Below, piece after piece: positions 17,501 through 26,032 of a stretch of 64,000 nt of DNA (positions are counted from its first letter, which is position 1; each line of letters starts with the position of its first letter). The DNA comes from Streptomyces sp. GESEQ-4. GTDB taxonomy: Bacteria > Actinomycetota > Actinomycetes > Streptomycetales > Streptomycetaceae. The position numbers and the translations under genes are program-made. The notes beneath the pieces are model-generated. The model searched no databases, had not been told where the DNA came from, and saw only the letters and a program-made list of their open reading frames with translations. The stretch is taken from positions 1 to 64,000 of the forward strand of contig NZ_JAFFSU010000017.1 in the NCBI RefSeq assembly GCF_017948455.1. The letters run 5' to 3'.

Positions 17501-17791
17501 ATGTGTGGAGCGAAGGCCGGCGGCCCCGACGCCTCGACGATCAAGCCCGGTGAGACCACCATCCAGGGTCAGGTGACCCGTGACGGCGAGCCGGTGACGG
17601 GTTACGTCCGTCTGCTGGACTCGACCGGCGAGTTCACCGCGGAGGTCCCGACCTCCGCGACGGGCCAGTTCCGCTTCTACGCGGCCGAGGGCACCTGGAC
17701 CGTCCGCGCCCTGGTGCCGGGCGGCGCCACCGCCGACCGCACCGTCGTCGCCCAGCAGGGCGGCTTGGCGGAGGTAGCGATCGCGGTCTGA
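17501..17791 (+). CDS. DUF1416 protein of the sulfurtransferase operon
   Basis: 96 residues, AAGGAG 6 nt before ATG 17501. It starts MCGAKAGGPD, a conserved Cys at position 2, then a small transthyretin/CNA-B-like beta sandwich (GQVTRDGEPVTGYVRLLD, FRFYAAEGTWTVRAL). DUF1416 genes almost always follow cysA-type sulfurtransferases in actinobacteria, so a sulfur-relay or scaffold role is likely but unproven. Confidence 0.93.
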   Translation: MCGAKAGGPDASTIKPGETTIQGQVTRDGEPVTGYVRLLDSTGEFTAEVPTSATGQFRFYAAEGTWTVRALVPGGATADRTVVAQQGGLAEVAIAV

Positions 17792-17808
17792 ACCACGACA
17801 CGACCGAC

Positions 17809-17855
17809 GGAAGGGCCGTACCCCACGGGTTGGACACCGGGGGTACGGCCCTTCC
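17809..17855. terminator. Strong 16-bp hairpin terminator
   Basis: Perfect arms 17809-17824 and 17840-17855 with a 15-nt loop, ending the cysA-DUF1416 transcript 18 nt after its stop. Confidence 0.9.
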
Positions 17856-17880
17856 GCGTGCCCGGACCTACCCTGGTCGT

Positions 17881-18141
17881 ATGTACGCACGGCGACGACA
17901 CCTCTACTTCGCCATGATGGGGACCTGCATCGCGCTCTTCGTCCTGGCGTGGGGAGTCGTACGCCTCTGGTCGATCCCCGTGGCCGTGGGCATGTGCGTG
18001 GTGGCGATGGTCATCCCGCCCCTCGCCGCGATGGTCGCCAACCGCCGTGGCCCCGACGACCGTTGGTGGGACGATCCGTCCGGCGACCCGAAGTCCGACG
18101 AGTGGTGGGACGAGTTGGACGGGAAGCGGCGACGGCAGTAG
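17881..18141 (+). CDS. DUF3099 small membrane protein
   Basis: 86 residues from ATG 17881 (MYARRRHLYF). Two TM segments (about 10-30 and 36-55) and a Trp/Asp-rich cytoplasmic tail (DDRWWDDPSGDPKSDEWWDEL). The pattern fits DUF3099, found throughout actinobacteria next to DUF1416/cysA. Function unknown. Confidence 0.85.
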   Translation: MYARRRHLYFAMMGTCIALFVLAWGVVRLWSIPVAVGMCVVAMVIPPLAAMVANRRGPDDRWWDDPSGDPKSDEWWDELDGKRRRQ

Positions 18142-18161
18142 GGGTAGGCGTGGTTTTTCTG

Positions 18162-18367
18162 GCCCCCGCCGCCCCTACCCGTCCCATCCCTGGGGGCTGC
18201 GCCCCCAGACCCCCGCTTCGGCCTGAACGGCCTCGTCCTCAAACGCCGGACGGGCTATGAATAGCCCCTCCGGCGTTTGAGGAGCGGGGGTCCAGGGGGC
18301 GGAGCCCCCTGGCGGGGTTGAAGGGGCGGAGCCCCTGGGGGATGGGACGGGTAGGGGCGGCGGGGGC
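18162..18367. repeat. Nested inverted-repeat intergenic element acting as terminator
   Basis: Outer arms of 29 bp (18162-18190 with 18339-18367) are perfect reverse complements. Inside lie at least four more hairpins: 18190-18208, 18237-18282 (14-bp stem), 18292-18312 and 18322-18336. It fills the gap between convergent genes (DUF3099 and DsrE), so it probably terminates both. Elements of this style recur between genes in Streptomyces chromosomes. Confidence 0.85.
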
Positions 18368-18381
18368 GAAATCGATGCAGG

Positions 18382-18744
18382 TCAGTACACCAGTGCCTGT
18401 GTTTCCTCGCCCAGCGCCTCCTGTACGAACACCTGCGCCCCCGCGATCCGTACGCCCTCGATGACGTCCTTCTCCGTGATGTCCCGGCGGGCGGCGCACT
18501 GGGTGCACAGGGTGACGCGGCCGCCCGCGAGGAGGGAGTCGAGGAGGTCGGGGAGCGGGGCGGCGTGGGGGAGTTCGAAGTCGGCGGCGCGGCCGGGGAG
18601 GGCGAACCACGCGGACTCCCCCGTCAGCCAGAGGGAGACCTCGACACCGCTGGCGACAGCCACCGCCGCCACCGTGAACGCCTGCGAGCACCGCTCGGGG
18701 GAATCCGCCCCGGCCGTCACCTTGATCACGAGCTTCTTCGCCAT
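18382..18744 (-). CDS. DsrE/DsrF-like sulfur-relay family protein
   Basis: 120 residues from ATG 18744 (MAKKLVIKVTAGADSPERC). Fold pattern matches DsrE: LVIKV strand, then AFTVAAVAVASGVEVSLWLTGESAW, and CTQCAARRDI with two cysteines that may carry sulfur. The neighbours cysA and MoaD-like support a sulfur context. Confidence 0.88.
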   Translation of the reverse strand: MAKKLVIKVTAGADSPERCSQAFTVAAVAVASGVEVSLWLTGESAWFALPGRAADFELPHAAPLPDLLDSLLAGGRVTLCTQCAARRDITEKDVIEGVRIAGAQVFVQEALGEETQALVY

Positions 18745-18844
18745 GCCCGAATCGTAATCAACGCCCTTACAACTCCGTCGGCTGACCAAGAGTCCCTGTG
18801 AGCGCGCATAAGGAATGCGCACTTACGTTCTGTGGGGGGACGTC

Positions 18845-19543
18845 TTGGAATTACGCTGTACGGCCCTGCTGATCGCAGGCGCCGCCGCCCTCGGCCTGGT
18901 CGCCGGTACCTGCACCGGCTACCTCGTGCAGGCGGACCGCGAGCCGACGAAACTGCCCTCGCTCTCCCAGCCGACGCTGCCGCAGGCGAGGGGCGAGGAA
19001 CCGGAGCCGCTGTCCGCCGCCCAGGACCGCCGGGTGAAGACCGACGGTGACCTGCGCAAGCTGCTGCTGAAGAAGCCGGCCGGCGCGCAGGACGCCGACT
19101 GGCTGCCCGGCGACGGCTGGATGGACCTGGCCGCCTACGCCGACACCTACGAGAAGCCGGACCGGAAGTTCGGCGACCTCATCGGCGAAGAGTTCCGCCG
19201 GGCGGCCGTCACCGGCTGGGAGTCCGGTACGACCACGGTGGAGATCCGGCTGATCCAGTTCCGCCAGGAGGAGGCCCTCGCGGCCGCCGGCTCGGTGGAC
19301 AACAGCCAGCACTGGGCGGACGCCGAGGGCGCCAACGAGAGCTGGACCCTCCCCGGCACCGGGAACGGCATGGCGTACGTCTACACCGAGCCCGAGCGCG
19401 AGGCCGGTTACCTGCCGGTGTACAGCGCGGAGGCCCACGCCTGGCGCGGCGACATCGCCATGGAGATGTGGGTCTACGGCGCCGAGCCGATCAGCAAGAA
19501 GAAGATCATGGACCTCGCAAAGCGGCAGATGGAGCGGCTGTGA
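18845..19543 (+). CDS. Membrane-anchored protein, paralogue 1 of 3
   Basis: About 232 residues. I favour TTG 18845 because GGGGGGA lies 5 nt upstream; ATG 18815 has AAGGA only 2 nt away. A hydrophobic N-terminal segment (ALLIAGAAALGLVAGTCTGYLV) is followed by an extracytoplasmic domain with DLRKLLLK, GDGWMDLAAYADTYEK and VEIRLIQFR, patterns shared with the third gene of the cluster. It overlaps the next gene by 4 nt (GTGA). Function unknown. Confidence 0.8.
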   Translation: MELRCTALLIAGAAALGLVAGTCTGYLVQADREPTKLPSLSQPTLPQARGEEPEPLSAAQDRRVKTDGDLRKLLLKKPAGAQDADWLPGDGWMDLAAYADTYEKPDRKFGDLIGEEFRRAAVTGWESGTTTVEIRLIQFRQEEALAAAGSVDNSQHWADAEGANESWTLPGTGNGMAYVYTEPEREAGYLPVYSAEAHAWRGDIAMEMWVYGAEPISKKKIMDLAKRQMERL

Positions 19544-20415
19544 CCGAGCACCAGAACGAGCCGGTTCAGAGCGAGCCGGTTCAGAGCGCGCCGGCCGTCG
19601 AGTCCGGCCTTCCCGTCGAGCCCGGCCCGCCCGACGAGCTCTCCGCACCGCCGCCCGCCAAGAAGCCCTTCCTCCGGGGCCGTATCGCCGCGGTGACCGG
19701 CTCTCTCGTCGTCGCCGGCGCCCTCGTCACCGGCGTCGGCTACACCGCGGTGACCGTGAACGACGCCGACCGTGCCGCAGGCGCCCCCGTCTGGACGTTC
19801 CCGAAGACCACGGCCGGGGACGAGAAGGCGGCCACCGCCAAGGGGCTCGCCGGTCTGCTCGTGCCGTACGGCACGACCGGCAGCTGGACCCGCGGTCCCG
19901 ACCTCGGCGAGTTCGGTTCCGACGCCGAGCTCGGCGGCGCCCAGGCGACCGCCCTGCGCAAGGAGGCGCTCGCCGACCTGCCCCGCACCCAGCGCAGGCA
20001 GCTGGAGAAGGAGATCGACCGGCAGCGCGTCAAGGGCATGGCGATGCGCAGCTACCTCAGCCAGGAGCCCTACTCCCACAGCGAGAACCTCGACGTCTAC
20101 ACGGTGAGCATCGTGCTGGCGCAGATGGAGAGCCGGGCGGCCGTGCGGGACCTGGCCACGTACCAGAACGAGTTCCTCGACGCCCTGGACATCTTCCGCA
20201 AGGGCCCCGAGGTCAAGGGCCACAAGAACGCCCACTGCTTCCTGCCGCCCGAGGACGACGACACGGACCTCGAGGCCATGTACTGCTCCGCGTACCAGGG
20301 CGACGTCCTGGTCACCGCCACCGCCGACGGCGTCAAGGCACTCGACACCAAGGGAGTCGCGATGCTCCTCGCCGAGCAGCTCGACCGCATCGCCGAACCG
20401 GGGGAGGCGGTATGA
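19540..20415 (+). CDS. Membrane-anchored protein, paralogue 2 of 3
   Basis: 291 residues from GTG 19540. A Glu/Pro/Gln-rich cytoplasmic head with a repeated QSEPV motif, one TM segment (about 44-68), then an extracytoplasmic domain. VDNSQHWA-like positions in paralogue 1 correspond here to the region around TVSIVLAQMESRAAVRDL. Two cysteines (HCFLPP and MYCSAYQ) may form a disulfide. Its last codons overlap the next start (ATGA). Function unknown. Confidence 0.8.
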   Translation: MTEHQNEPVQSEPVQSAPAVESGLPVEPGPPDELSAPPPAKKPFLRGRIAAVTGSLVVAGALVTGVGYTAVTVNDADRAAGAPVWTFPKTTAGDEKAATAKGLAGLLVPYGTTGSWTRGPDLGEFGSDAELGGAQATALRKEALADLPRTQRRQLEKEIDRQRVKGMAMRSYLSQEPYSHSENLDVYTVSIVLAQMESRAAVRDLATYQNEFLDALDIFRKGPEVKGHKNAHCFLPPEDDDTDLEAMYCSAYQGDVLVTATADGVKALDTKGVAMLLAEQLDRIAEPGEAV

Positions 20416-21311
20416 CCGAGCAGCCCAGGACCACGGAACCGACGGAATCCGTCGTGGAGAAGCCGCAGCCCCTCCTGCCCCCGCTGCCTCCCGCGGCCCC
20501 GCCCCTCGTCCCGCTCCAGCCCTACGGCCCGCCCCCGGTACCCCCCGCTCCCAAGGACCGCCGGGTCCTGCGTGCCGTACTGCGCTGGACCGCCGCCGTG
20601 GTGGTCTTCGCGGCGGTCGGGGCATCGGCGGCGTACGGGATCACGCGGATGGAGCGGACGGACGTACCGGGACTGGCGACGGAGTCGGACGGCCGGTGGG
20701 ACTACCCGCGGCTGGAGAGACCGCCGCTGCCCTCCGGCAGCCCCGAGACCTTCGCCCAGGCCAACAAGGCCGGCGCGCACCACGCCGACCTGCGGACCCT
20801 CGTGCTGCCCGCCCCCAGGGGCGCCGAGGAGGACAAGGCGCTGCGCGGCGAGGACGGCTGGCTGGCGACGAAGGACTTCCTGGCGGCGTACGAGAAGGAG
20901 GAGCGTGCGGAGTTCGCGCAGGAGCTGACCGACAACGGCCTGAGGCACATCGCGGCCCGCGGCTGGACCACCGGCGACGGCACACACACGCGGATCTACC
21001 TCCTCCAGTTCGACACCGCGGCCGTCGTGGACGAGCTGTTCACGAACACCGCCTCGTCCAACGGCCCCGACCGTCTGCTGCGCGGCGCCGGGGCGTCTAT
21101 CTTCGACGAGGACTTCCCGCAGGCGACCCCGGTCGACAAGATCCAGCGCTCGGTGTACACGGAGACGAAGCCGTACGGCGCCGAGCACGACCGGCAGGCG
21201 TACCTGGCCGCCGGTGACGTCCTCGCCGTGATCGTCCAGTCCCGGAAGGGCGCGGCCGAGGCGGTTCCGTTCCAGCAGACGGTGATGCTGCAGAGCCAGC
21301 TGCTCGCCTGA
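20412..21311 (+). CDS. Membrane-anchored protein, paralogue 3 of 3
   Basis: 299 residues. A Pro-rich cytoplasmic head (PPLPPAAPPLVPLQPYGPP), one TM segment (about 58-78, TAAVVVFAAVGASAAYGI) and an extracytoplasmic domain with ADLRTLVLPAP, EDGWLATKDFLAAYEK and TRIYLLQFDTAAVVDEL, which line up with paralogue 1. The three genes overlap by 4 nt each and so form one operon of related sensors or envelope proteins. Confidence 0.8.
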   Translation: MTEQPRTTEPTESVVEKPQPLLPPLPPAAPPLVPLQPYGPPPVPPAPKDRRVLRAVLRWTAAVVVFAAVGASAAYGITRMERTDVPGLATESDGRWDYPRLERPPLPSGSPETFAQANKAGAHHADLRTLVLPAPRGAEEDKALRGEDGWLATKDFLAAYEKEERAEFAQELTDNGLRHIAARGWTTGDGTHTRIYLLQFDTAAVVDELFTNTASSNGPDRLLRGAGASIFDEDFPQATPVDKIQRSVYTETKPYGAEHDRQAYLAAGDVLAVIVQSRKGAAEAVPFQQTVMLQSQLLA

Positions 21312-21341
21312 CCCCCGCGAGGGCGTACCTCACGGAGAGAG

Positions 21342-21372
21342 CCGGGCCCCGGCCGCGTAAGCTGGGGCCCGG
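21342..21372 (+). terminator. Hairpin terminator
   Basis: CCGGGCCCC (21342-21350) pairs with GGGGCCCGG (21364-21372), 31 nt after the third paralogue. Confidence 0.7.
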
Positions 21373-21412
21373 TCTTGTGCAACGCGTACTCTCGCTCACC
21401 GAGGAGCATTTC

Positions 21413-21511
21413 GTGGTGATCTTCTTCGAAGCCCTGCTGGCCCTTGTCTGCGTCGGCGTCCTCGCCTTCGCCGGGCTGACCGTGAAGAAGCTGTACCAGG
21501 GCCAGCGCTGA
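21413..21511 (+). CDS. 32-residue single-pass membrane peptide
   Basis: GTG 21413 to TGA 21511, with GAGGAG 6 nt upstream. Sequence pattern: VVIFFEALLALVCVGVLAF, then AGLTVKKLYQGQR. One hydrophobic helix ends in a basic, Lys/Arg tail that would lie in the cytoplasm. It sits 25 nt before the FABP gene, and I recall a similar micro-gene in this position in other streptomycetes. Confidence 0.65.
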   Translation: MVIFFEALLALVCVGVLAFAGLTVKKLYQGQR

Positions 21512-21536
21512 CCCCCACCGAGGAATTGCCCCGCTC

Positions 21537-22112
21537 ATGATCGAGATCCCGTCCGACCTCCACAAGGACCTGGTCCCCCTTGCCTTCCTGCTCGGCGACT
21601 GGGCCGGCGCAGGTGTGCACGACTTCCCGGGCGCCGAGAAGTGCAACTTCGGCCAGGAGGTCTCCTTCAGCCATGACGGCCGGGACTTCCTGGAGTACCG
21701 GTCCCACACCTGGGTGCTGGACAACGACGGGAACAAGGTCCGTCCGCTGGAGTCCGAGACCGGCTACTGGCGCATCGACGCCGACCGCAAGGTCGAGGTC
21801 ACGATGGTCCGCGACGACGGCGTCGTCGAGATCTGGTACGGCGACCTGGCCGAGAAGAAGCCCCAGATCGACCTGGTGACGGACGCGGTGGCACGGACCG
21901 GCGCCTCCCGCCCGTACACCGGCGGCAAGCGCCTCTACGGCTATGTGAAGAGCGACCTCATGTGGGTCGGAGAGAAGCAGACGCCCGAGGTCGAGCTGCG
22001 CCCCTACATGTCGGCGCATCTGAAGAAGGTCGTCACCCCCGAGGACGTCGAGCGCTGGGCCAAGGCCCTCCCGGACGACATGCCTGACGACGGAATCGCA
22101 TTCTTCAAGTAG
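21537..22112 (+). CDS. FABP/nitrobindin-family protein (DUF1794)
   Basis: 191 residues. LLGDWAGAGVHDFPG carries the family GxWxGxG motif, and the repeating strands (FLEYRSHTWVLD, TGYWRIDADRKVEVTMV, VVEIWYGDLAEKKP) predict the 10-strand beta barrel. Nitrobindins bind ferric haem and may detoxify NO or peroxynitrite; the conserved haem-ligand His should be near the C-terminal half but I cannot confirm it from sequence alone. Confidence 0.88.
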   Translation: MIEIPSDLHKDLVPLAFLLGDWAGAGVHDFPGAEKCNFGQEVSFSHDGRDFLEYRSHTWVLDNDGNKVRPLESETGYWRIDADRKVEVTMVRDDGVVEIWYGDLAEKKPQIDLVTDAVARTGASRPYTGGKRLYGYVKSDLMWVGEKQTPEVELRPYMSAHLKKVVTPEDVERWAKALPDDMPDDGIAFFK

Positions 22113-22131
22113 GGCTTGTCGGAAGTGGCTC

Positions 22132-22137
22132 TAGACT
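22132..22137 (+). promoter_or_regulatory. Candidate -10 box for leaderless nur
   Basis: TAGACT ends 7 nt before GTG 22145, the distance expected if the transcript starts at the start codon. No SD is present. The -35 is not convincing. Confidence 0.4.
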
Positions 22138-22144
22138 CGACGGT

Positions 22145-22582
22145 GTGGTGAGCACCGACTGGAAGAGCGATCTGAGGCAGCGCGGCTACCGGCTGACCCC
22201 GCAGCGGCAACTCGTGCTCGAAGCCGTGGACACCCTTGAGCACGCGACCCCCGACGACATCCTCGTGGAAGTGAGGAAGACGGCGTCGGGGGTCAACATT
22301 TCGACGGTGTACCGGACCTTGGAGCTGCTCGAGGAGCTCGGGCTGGTCAGCCACGCCCACCTGGGGCACGGGGCGCCCACGTACCACCTCGCCGACCGGC
22401 ACCACCACATCCACCTCGTCTGCCGCGACTGCACGAACGTCATCGAGGCCGATGTGTCCGTCGCCGCCGAGTTCACCGCCAAGCTGCGCGAGACGTTCGG
22501 CTTCGACACGGACATGAAGCACTTCGCGATCTTCGGCCGGTGCCGCGACTGCACGCTCAAGAATTCAACTACCAATTCGTAG
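22145..22582 (+). CDS. nur: Nur, nickel-responsive Fur-family repressor
   Basis: 145 residues. The sequence closely matches Streptomyces Nur: winged helix LRQRGYRLTPQRQLVLEAV, metal sites HLGHGAPTYHLADRHHHIHLV and two CxxC-type pairs (CRDCTNV and CRDCTLK). Nur represses sodF and nickel-transport genes when Ni is present, so the switch between Fe- and Ni-type superoxide dismutase depends on it. Two GTG codons (22145 and 22148) stand at the start; either could be used. Confidence 0.95.
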   Translation: MVSTDWKSDLRQRGYRLTPQRQLVLEAVDTLEHATPDDILVEVRKTASGVNISTVYRTLELLEELGLVSHAHLGHGAPTYHLADRHHHIHLVCRDCTNVIEADVSVAAEFTAKLRETFGFDTDMKHFAIFGRCRDCTLKNSTTNS

Positions 22583-22600
22583 GGTCGTAGGCTGGGTCCC

Positions 22601-23566
22601 ATGAAGAGCCCTCTGCTGACTCTGCCCGGCGCCGTCCCCGCCGAGGGCGTGGACGAAGGCGTCGCCGCCCACTACGGCGATCTGTTCCGCGAGCAGCGCG
22701 CCCTCGCCGAAGGCACCGGCTTCGTCGACCTCTCGCACCGCGGTGTCGTCACCGTCACCGGCGATGACCGGCTGAGCTGGCTGCACCTGCTGCTCACCCA
22801 GCACGTCACCGACCTGCCGGCGGGCCAGGCCACCGAAGCGCTGATCCTGTCGGCGCACGGCCATATCGAGCACGCGCTGTACCTGGTCGACGACGGATCG
22901 ACGACCTGGGCCCACGTCGAGCCCGGCACCCAGGAGGCGCTGATCGCGTACCTGGAATCGATGAAGTTCTTCTACCGGGTCGAAGTCGCCGACCGCACGG
23001 ACGAGTTCGCGGTCGTCCAACTGCCCGCCGGTTCGATCGCCGAGGTGCCGGACGGCGTCGTCGTACGCGAGACGGCGTACGGCCGTGATCTCTTCCTCCC
23101 CCGCGCGGACCTGGAGTCGTACGCCGAGAAGGCCGGCCCCGCGGCCGGGATCCTGGCGTACGAGGCCCTCCGCGTCGAGCACCACCGCCCCCGCCTCGGC
23201 TTCGAGACCGACCACCGCACCATCCCGCACGAGCTGGGCTGGATCGGCACGGCCGTCCACCTTCAGAAGGGCTGCTACCGCGGCCAGGAGACGGTCGCCC
23301 GTGTGCACAACCTGGGCAAGCCCCCGCGCCGCATGGTCTTCCTCCACCTGGACGGCAGCGAGGTGCACCTGCCGCCGCACGGCACGGAGCTCCGGCTCGC
23401 GGACGACGGGCCCGATGGGCGCAAGATCGGTTTCGTGACCACGTCCGTACGCCATCACGAGCTGGGGCCGGTCGCGCTGGCGCTGGTGAAGCGGAACGTG
23501 CCGGTGGACGCGCGGCTCATGGCGGATACGACGGCCGCGGCGCAGGAAGCGGTCGTAGAGCCCTAG
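22601..23566 (+). CDS. ygfZ: YgfZ/GcvT-like folate-binding protein (Fe-S maintenance)
   Basis: 321 residues. The signature KGCYRGQETVAR at about 222-233 identifies YgfZ, which uses tetrahydrofolate in repair or assembly of iron-sulfur enzymes. GcvT fold strands are recognisable throughout (VDLSHRGVVTVTGDDRLSWLHLLLTQ). A TAGGCT -10-like box at 22588-22593 ends 7 nt before ATG 22601, and there is no SD, so this gene too may be leaderless. Confidence 0.93.
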   Translation: MKSPLLTLPGAVPAEGVDEGVAAHYGDLFREQRALAEGTGFVDLSHRGVVTVTGDDRLSWLHLLLTQHVTDLPAGQATEALILSAHGHIEHALYLVDDGSTTWAHVEPGTQEALIAYLESMKFFYRVEVADRTDEFAVVQLPAGSIAEVPDGVVVRETAYGRDLFLPRADLESYAEKAGPAAGILAYEALRVEHHRPRLGFETDHRTIPHELGWIGTAVHLQKGCYRGQETVARVHNLGKPPRRMVFLHLDGSEVHLPPHGTELRLADDGPDGRKIGFVTTSVRHHELGPVALALVKRNVPVDARLMADTTAAAQEAVVEP

Positions 23567-23596
23567 ATGCCGTAGGGCCCTAGGTGTTGTAGAGGC

Positions 23597-24022
23597 CTAG
23601 ATTTCGAGCAGGACCGTGAACGGGCCGTCGTTCGTCAGATTCACCCGCATCCGCGCACCGAAACGGCCCGTCTGTACCGTCGCACCCAAGGTGCGCAGCT
23701 GGGCGACGACCTCGTCGACGAGGGGCTCGGCGATGTCGCCGGGGGCGGCGGCGTTCCAGGTGGGCCGGCGGCCCTTGCGGGCGTCGCCGTACAGCGTGAA
23801 CTGGCTGATGACGAGGAGCGGGGCGTCGATGTCGCTGCACGACTTCTCGTCCTGCAGCATGCGGATCGACCAGAGTTTGCGGGCGAGTTGGGCGGCCTTC
23901 TCCTTGGTGTCCTCGTGGGTGACGCCGACCAGGACGCACAGTCCCTCGCCGATGATCTCCCCGACCGTTTCGCCGTCCACGACGACGCTCGCGCCGTCGA
24001 CCCTCTGCACTACTGCACGCAT
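23597..24022 (-). CDS. dtd: D-aminoacyl-tRNA deacylase
   Basis: 141 residues from ATG 24022 (MRAVVQRVDGASV). Family motifs SQFTLYGDARKGRRP (proofreading Thr) and, near the C-terminus, TNDGPFTVLLEI (the NxGP motif with the cis-Pro, here NDGP). It releases D-amino acids and glycine from mischarged tRNA. The next gene upstream on this strand is the TnpB-like gene. Confidence 0.95.
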   Translation of the reverse strand: MRAVVQRVDGASVVVDGETVGEIIGEGLCVLVGVTHEDTKEKAAQLARKLWSIRMLQDEKSCSDIDAPLLVISQFTLYGDARKGRRPTWNAAAPGDIAEPLVDEVVAQLRTLGATVQTGRFGARMRVNLTNDGPFTVLLEI

Positions 24023-24086
24023 GCACCCATGATGCCCTGCGGTCACGAGTGGCCCTCGGGCGGTGCGTATCGCTCCTTAACCGTTC

Positions 24087-25718
24087 CTAGAGACTGAGCG
24101 GGAGTGAGTCCTGTTGCCAGGACTCATGCTCAGCCGAACGCCCCGAACGGTGTTGGGCGTTCTGGTCTCCCGCGTTCGCTCCGCATCCGGGCGGCACGCA
24201 TCTGGTGCGTGGTCCGGGAATGCGGGGGCGGGTTTCCTCCCGCCCGGGGACCTCCGGTCGGGCCTGGACGGTCCGATGCCCACGACGATCACTCCGGTCG
24301 TCGTGGGGCGGTGCCGTCCGTCGCCGGATCGGGTGTCCCTGGGCGCGCCTTCCGATCGCCACGGCGGCTGCGTCGTGGCGCGTGGTGGTGCGGTTCTTCG
24401 AGGTCAGCAGGCGCTGCCAGTGCTGGGCGCCCCATCGGGATGTGTAGGCCGGGTCCACGGCGATGATCGCGATGCCTGTGTGGTCGGCCATCGACGTGAG
24501 CCGGGCGCGGAGCTTCCCGGTGGGCATGCCGGAGATCAGCTGTCGGAAGCGTTTCTTGCGGCCGTGCTTCTCCCGACTCTTCTCCGCACGAAAGTCCAGG
24601 TCTTCCACCGCGATCGCGGTGACGCCACAGGTCTTCGCCCAGTTCAGCAACCGCGTGAGGGCGTGACGGAGCTGGGCGTCGCGATGCTGGGCGGTGCCGG
24701 ACAGGTCGTAGAAGAAGCGGCGCGGGCTGCCGGTCGGGTTGCCGTGCACATCGAGGCGCCAGGCGGCGAGGTGGTCGGCGTTGGTGTCCACGCCGATCAC
24801 GCCCTGGGCCAGGGCGGCCTGAAGCGGGATCGTCTGCGCCGCCTGGTATTGCCAGGATGCGGTGAGGTACCAGCGCCCGCGTGCCACATCCAGGTGAATG
24901 CGGTACGCGACGGCCCGGTTTGCCTCGATGCGGTCGGCCCACTCCGGTCCCCGGTGCGGGAAGCTCACACGGGCGGTCAGCACATAGCGGCCGTGCTTCG
25001 CGTTCGCCAGCCCTGCCAGCGGTGCGGGAAGCTTGATGCTCACCTCGCCGTCAGGGGTGACGCGGATGGTCTCGTTGCCGTACCGCTTCTGGGACTCGCC
25101 GTCGGCGGCGAGGAACCAGCGTTCGGCTTCCCACTGCCTGCGCCACTGGCCCTCGGTGAGCTGGGCCGTGTCGAGGTGGTGGCGGGTGCGGGCCATGCGC
25201 TTGCCGCCTCTGACCACATGCACGATCCCGGCCTTACGGTCGGCTTGCTCGGCGGCCAGCCGGTCTTCGAGGACGTGCAGGCGGCGGTTCTTGGCGTGCC
25301 ACTCCTGACGGGAACGGTAGCCGCCCGGTGTCTTCTTGCTGCCCTTCTCCCCGACCGGGAGCGACAACCGGTGCGCGATCGTGGCGATGCCCGCTTCCAG
25401 GCCCTGGATGTGGGCCCACTGGCAGCGACGGGCGAGCGCCCACTGATCATGGGTGGCCTTGGTGATGCTGCCCGCCCACCGTGACGACGACACTGCCGCC
25501 AGCTCCCGCTTGCGCACGGCCCACGCGTCCGCGGAATGCTCCAGACCCTCTGTGCAGCGGGCCTTGAGGTCCGTCGAGGCGAGCGAACCGAGATGCGCGC
25601 CGACCAGTCCGAGGACGTTCTCGTCCTGCGGCGTCAGGTCCTTGAGGCGGGTCCGCACGGCGACACCGCTCGGGCCGGTCGCGACGAACGACTTGGCCGG
25701 TGACCGCAGCCCGCCCAC
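24087..25718 (-). CDS. TnpB-like RNA-guided nuclease, solitary (IS200/IS605 type)
   Basis: 543 residues. RuvC-like catalytic residues are present: Asp311 (GVIGVDTNADHLAAW), Glu372 (IAVEDLDF) and Asp449 (TTRHDAAAVAIGRR). The zinc-ribbon cysteines that usually lie between Glu and the last Asp (TSxxCSxCG) are absent; the region reads VDPAYTSRWGAQHWQRL. There is no TnpA beside it. The last ~80 residues after the final Asp are Arg/Pro-rich. TnpB proteins are guided by an RNA transcribed from the 3' end of the element. Composition does not differ from its neighbours. It lies between dtd and rsiG, where I know of no transposon gene in other streptomycetes. Confidence 0.88.
   Translation of the reverse strand: MGGLRSPAKSFVATGPSGVAVRTRLKDLTPQDENVLGLVGAHLGSLASTDLKARCTEGLEHSADAWAVRKRELAAVSSSRWAGSITKATHDQWALARRCQWAHIQGLEAGIATIAHRLSLPVGEKGSKKTPGGYRSRQEWHAKNRRLHVLEDRLAAEQADRKAGIVHVVRGGKRMARTRHHLDTAQLTEGQWRRQWEAERWFLAADGESQKRYGNETIRVTPDGEVSIKLPAPLAGLANAKHGRYVLTARVSFPHRGPEWADRIEANRAVAYRIHLDVARGRWYLTASWQYQAAQTIPLQAALAQGVIGVDTNADHLAAWRLDVHGNPTGSPRRFFYDLSGTAQHRDAQLRHALTRLLNWAKTCGVTAIAVEDLDFRAEKSREKHGRKKRFRQLISGMPTGKLRARLTSMADHTGIAIIAVDPAYTSRWGAQHWQRLLTSKNRTTTRHDAAAVAIGRRAQGHPIRRRTAPPHDDRSDRRGHRTVQARPEVPGREETRPRIPGPRTRCVPPGCGANAGDQNAQHRSGRSAEHESWQQDSLPLSL
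24105..24126 (-). repeat. Perfect hairpin at the 3' end of the TnpB-like gene
   Basis: 9-bp stem TGAGTCCTG / CAGGACTCA with TTGC loop, inside the last codons of the gene. IS605-family ends carry such subterminal hairpins, and the guide RNA of TnpB comes from this region, so it may mark the element end and the RNA scaffold. Confidence 0.55.
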
Positions 25719-26032
25719 CCGTCACCCCCTGTCCGGCCCCGCCCGAAGATCCCGTCACCGCATCCAACGAGGCCCGACAGCAAAGGTCACACATTCGACG
25801 CAGGAACATCCGTTCCCCCGCGAAGGGCCCACCCATGACTGACGCACGCACAGACCAGACCAGACCAGACCACCGACACTCGCTCCTGCCCACCAGAACA
25901 CACTTGAGCACACTCCAGCGGCAACAGCTCCAAACCCCCCATCTGGGGCTGATCGGGGGCACTCATTCACATACTGGCCACTTGGGGTGGCACGATGCTT
26001 CCACACGCCGGTCGAGGGGACGGTTGAGGCAG
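25719..26032. other. 314-bp gap between the TnpB-like gene and rsiG
   Basis: It contains four tandem CAGAC pentamers (25851-25870) and an upstream extension of the rsiG frame, but no SD, hairpin or known gene that I can support. The left end of the TnpB element and the rsiG promoter must both be here; I could not locate either. Confidence 0.4.
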
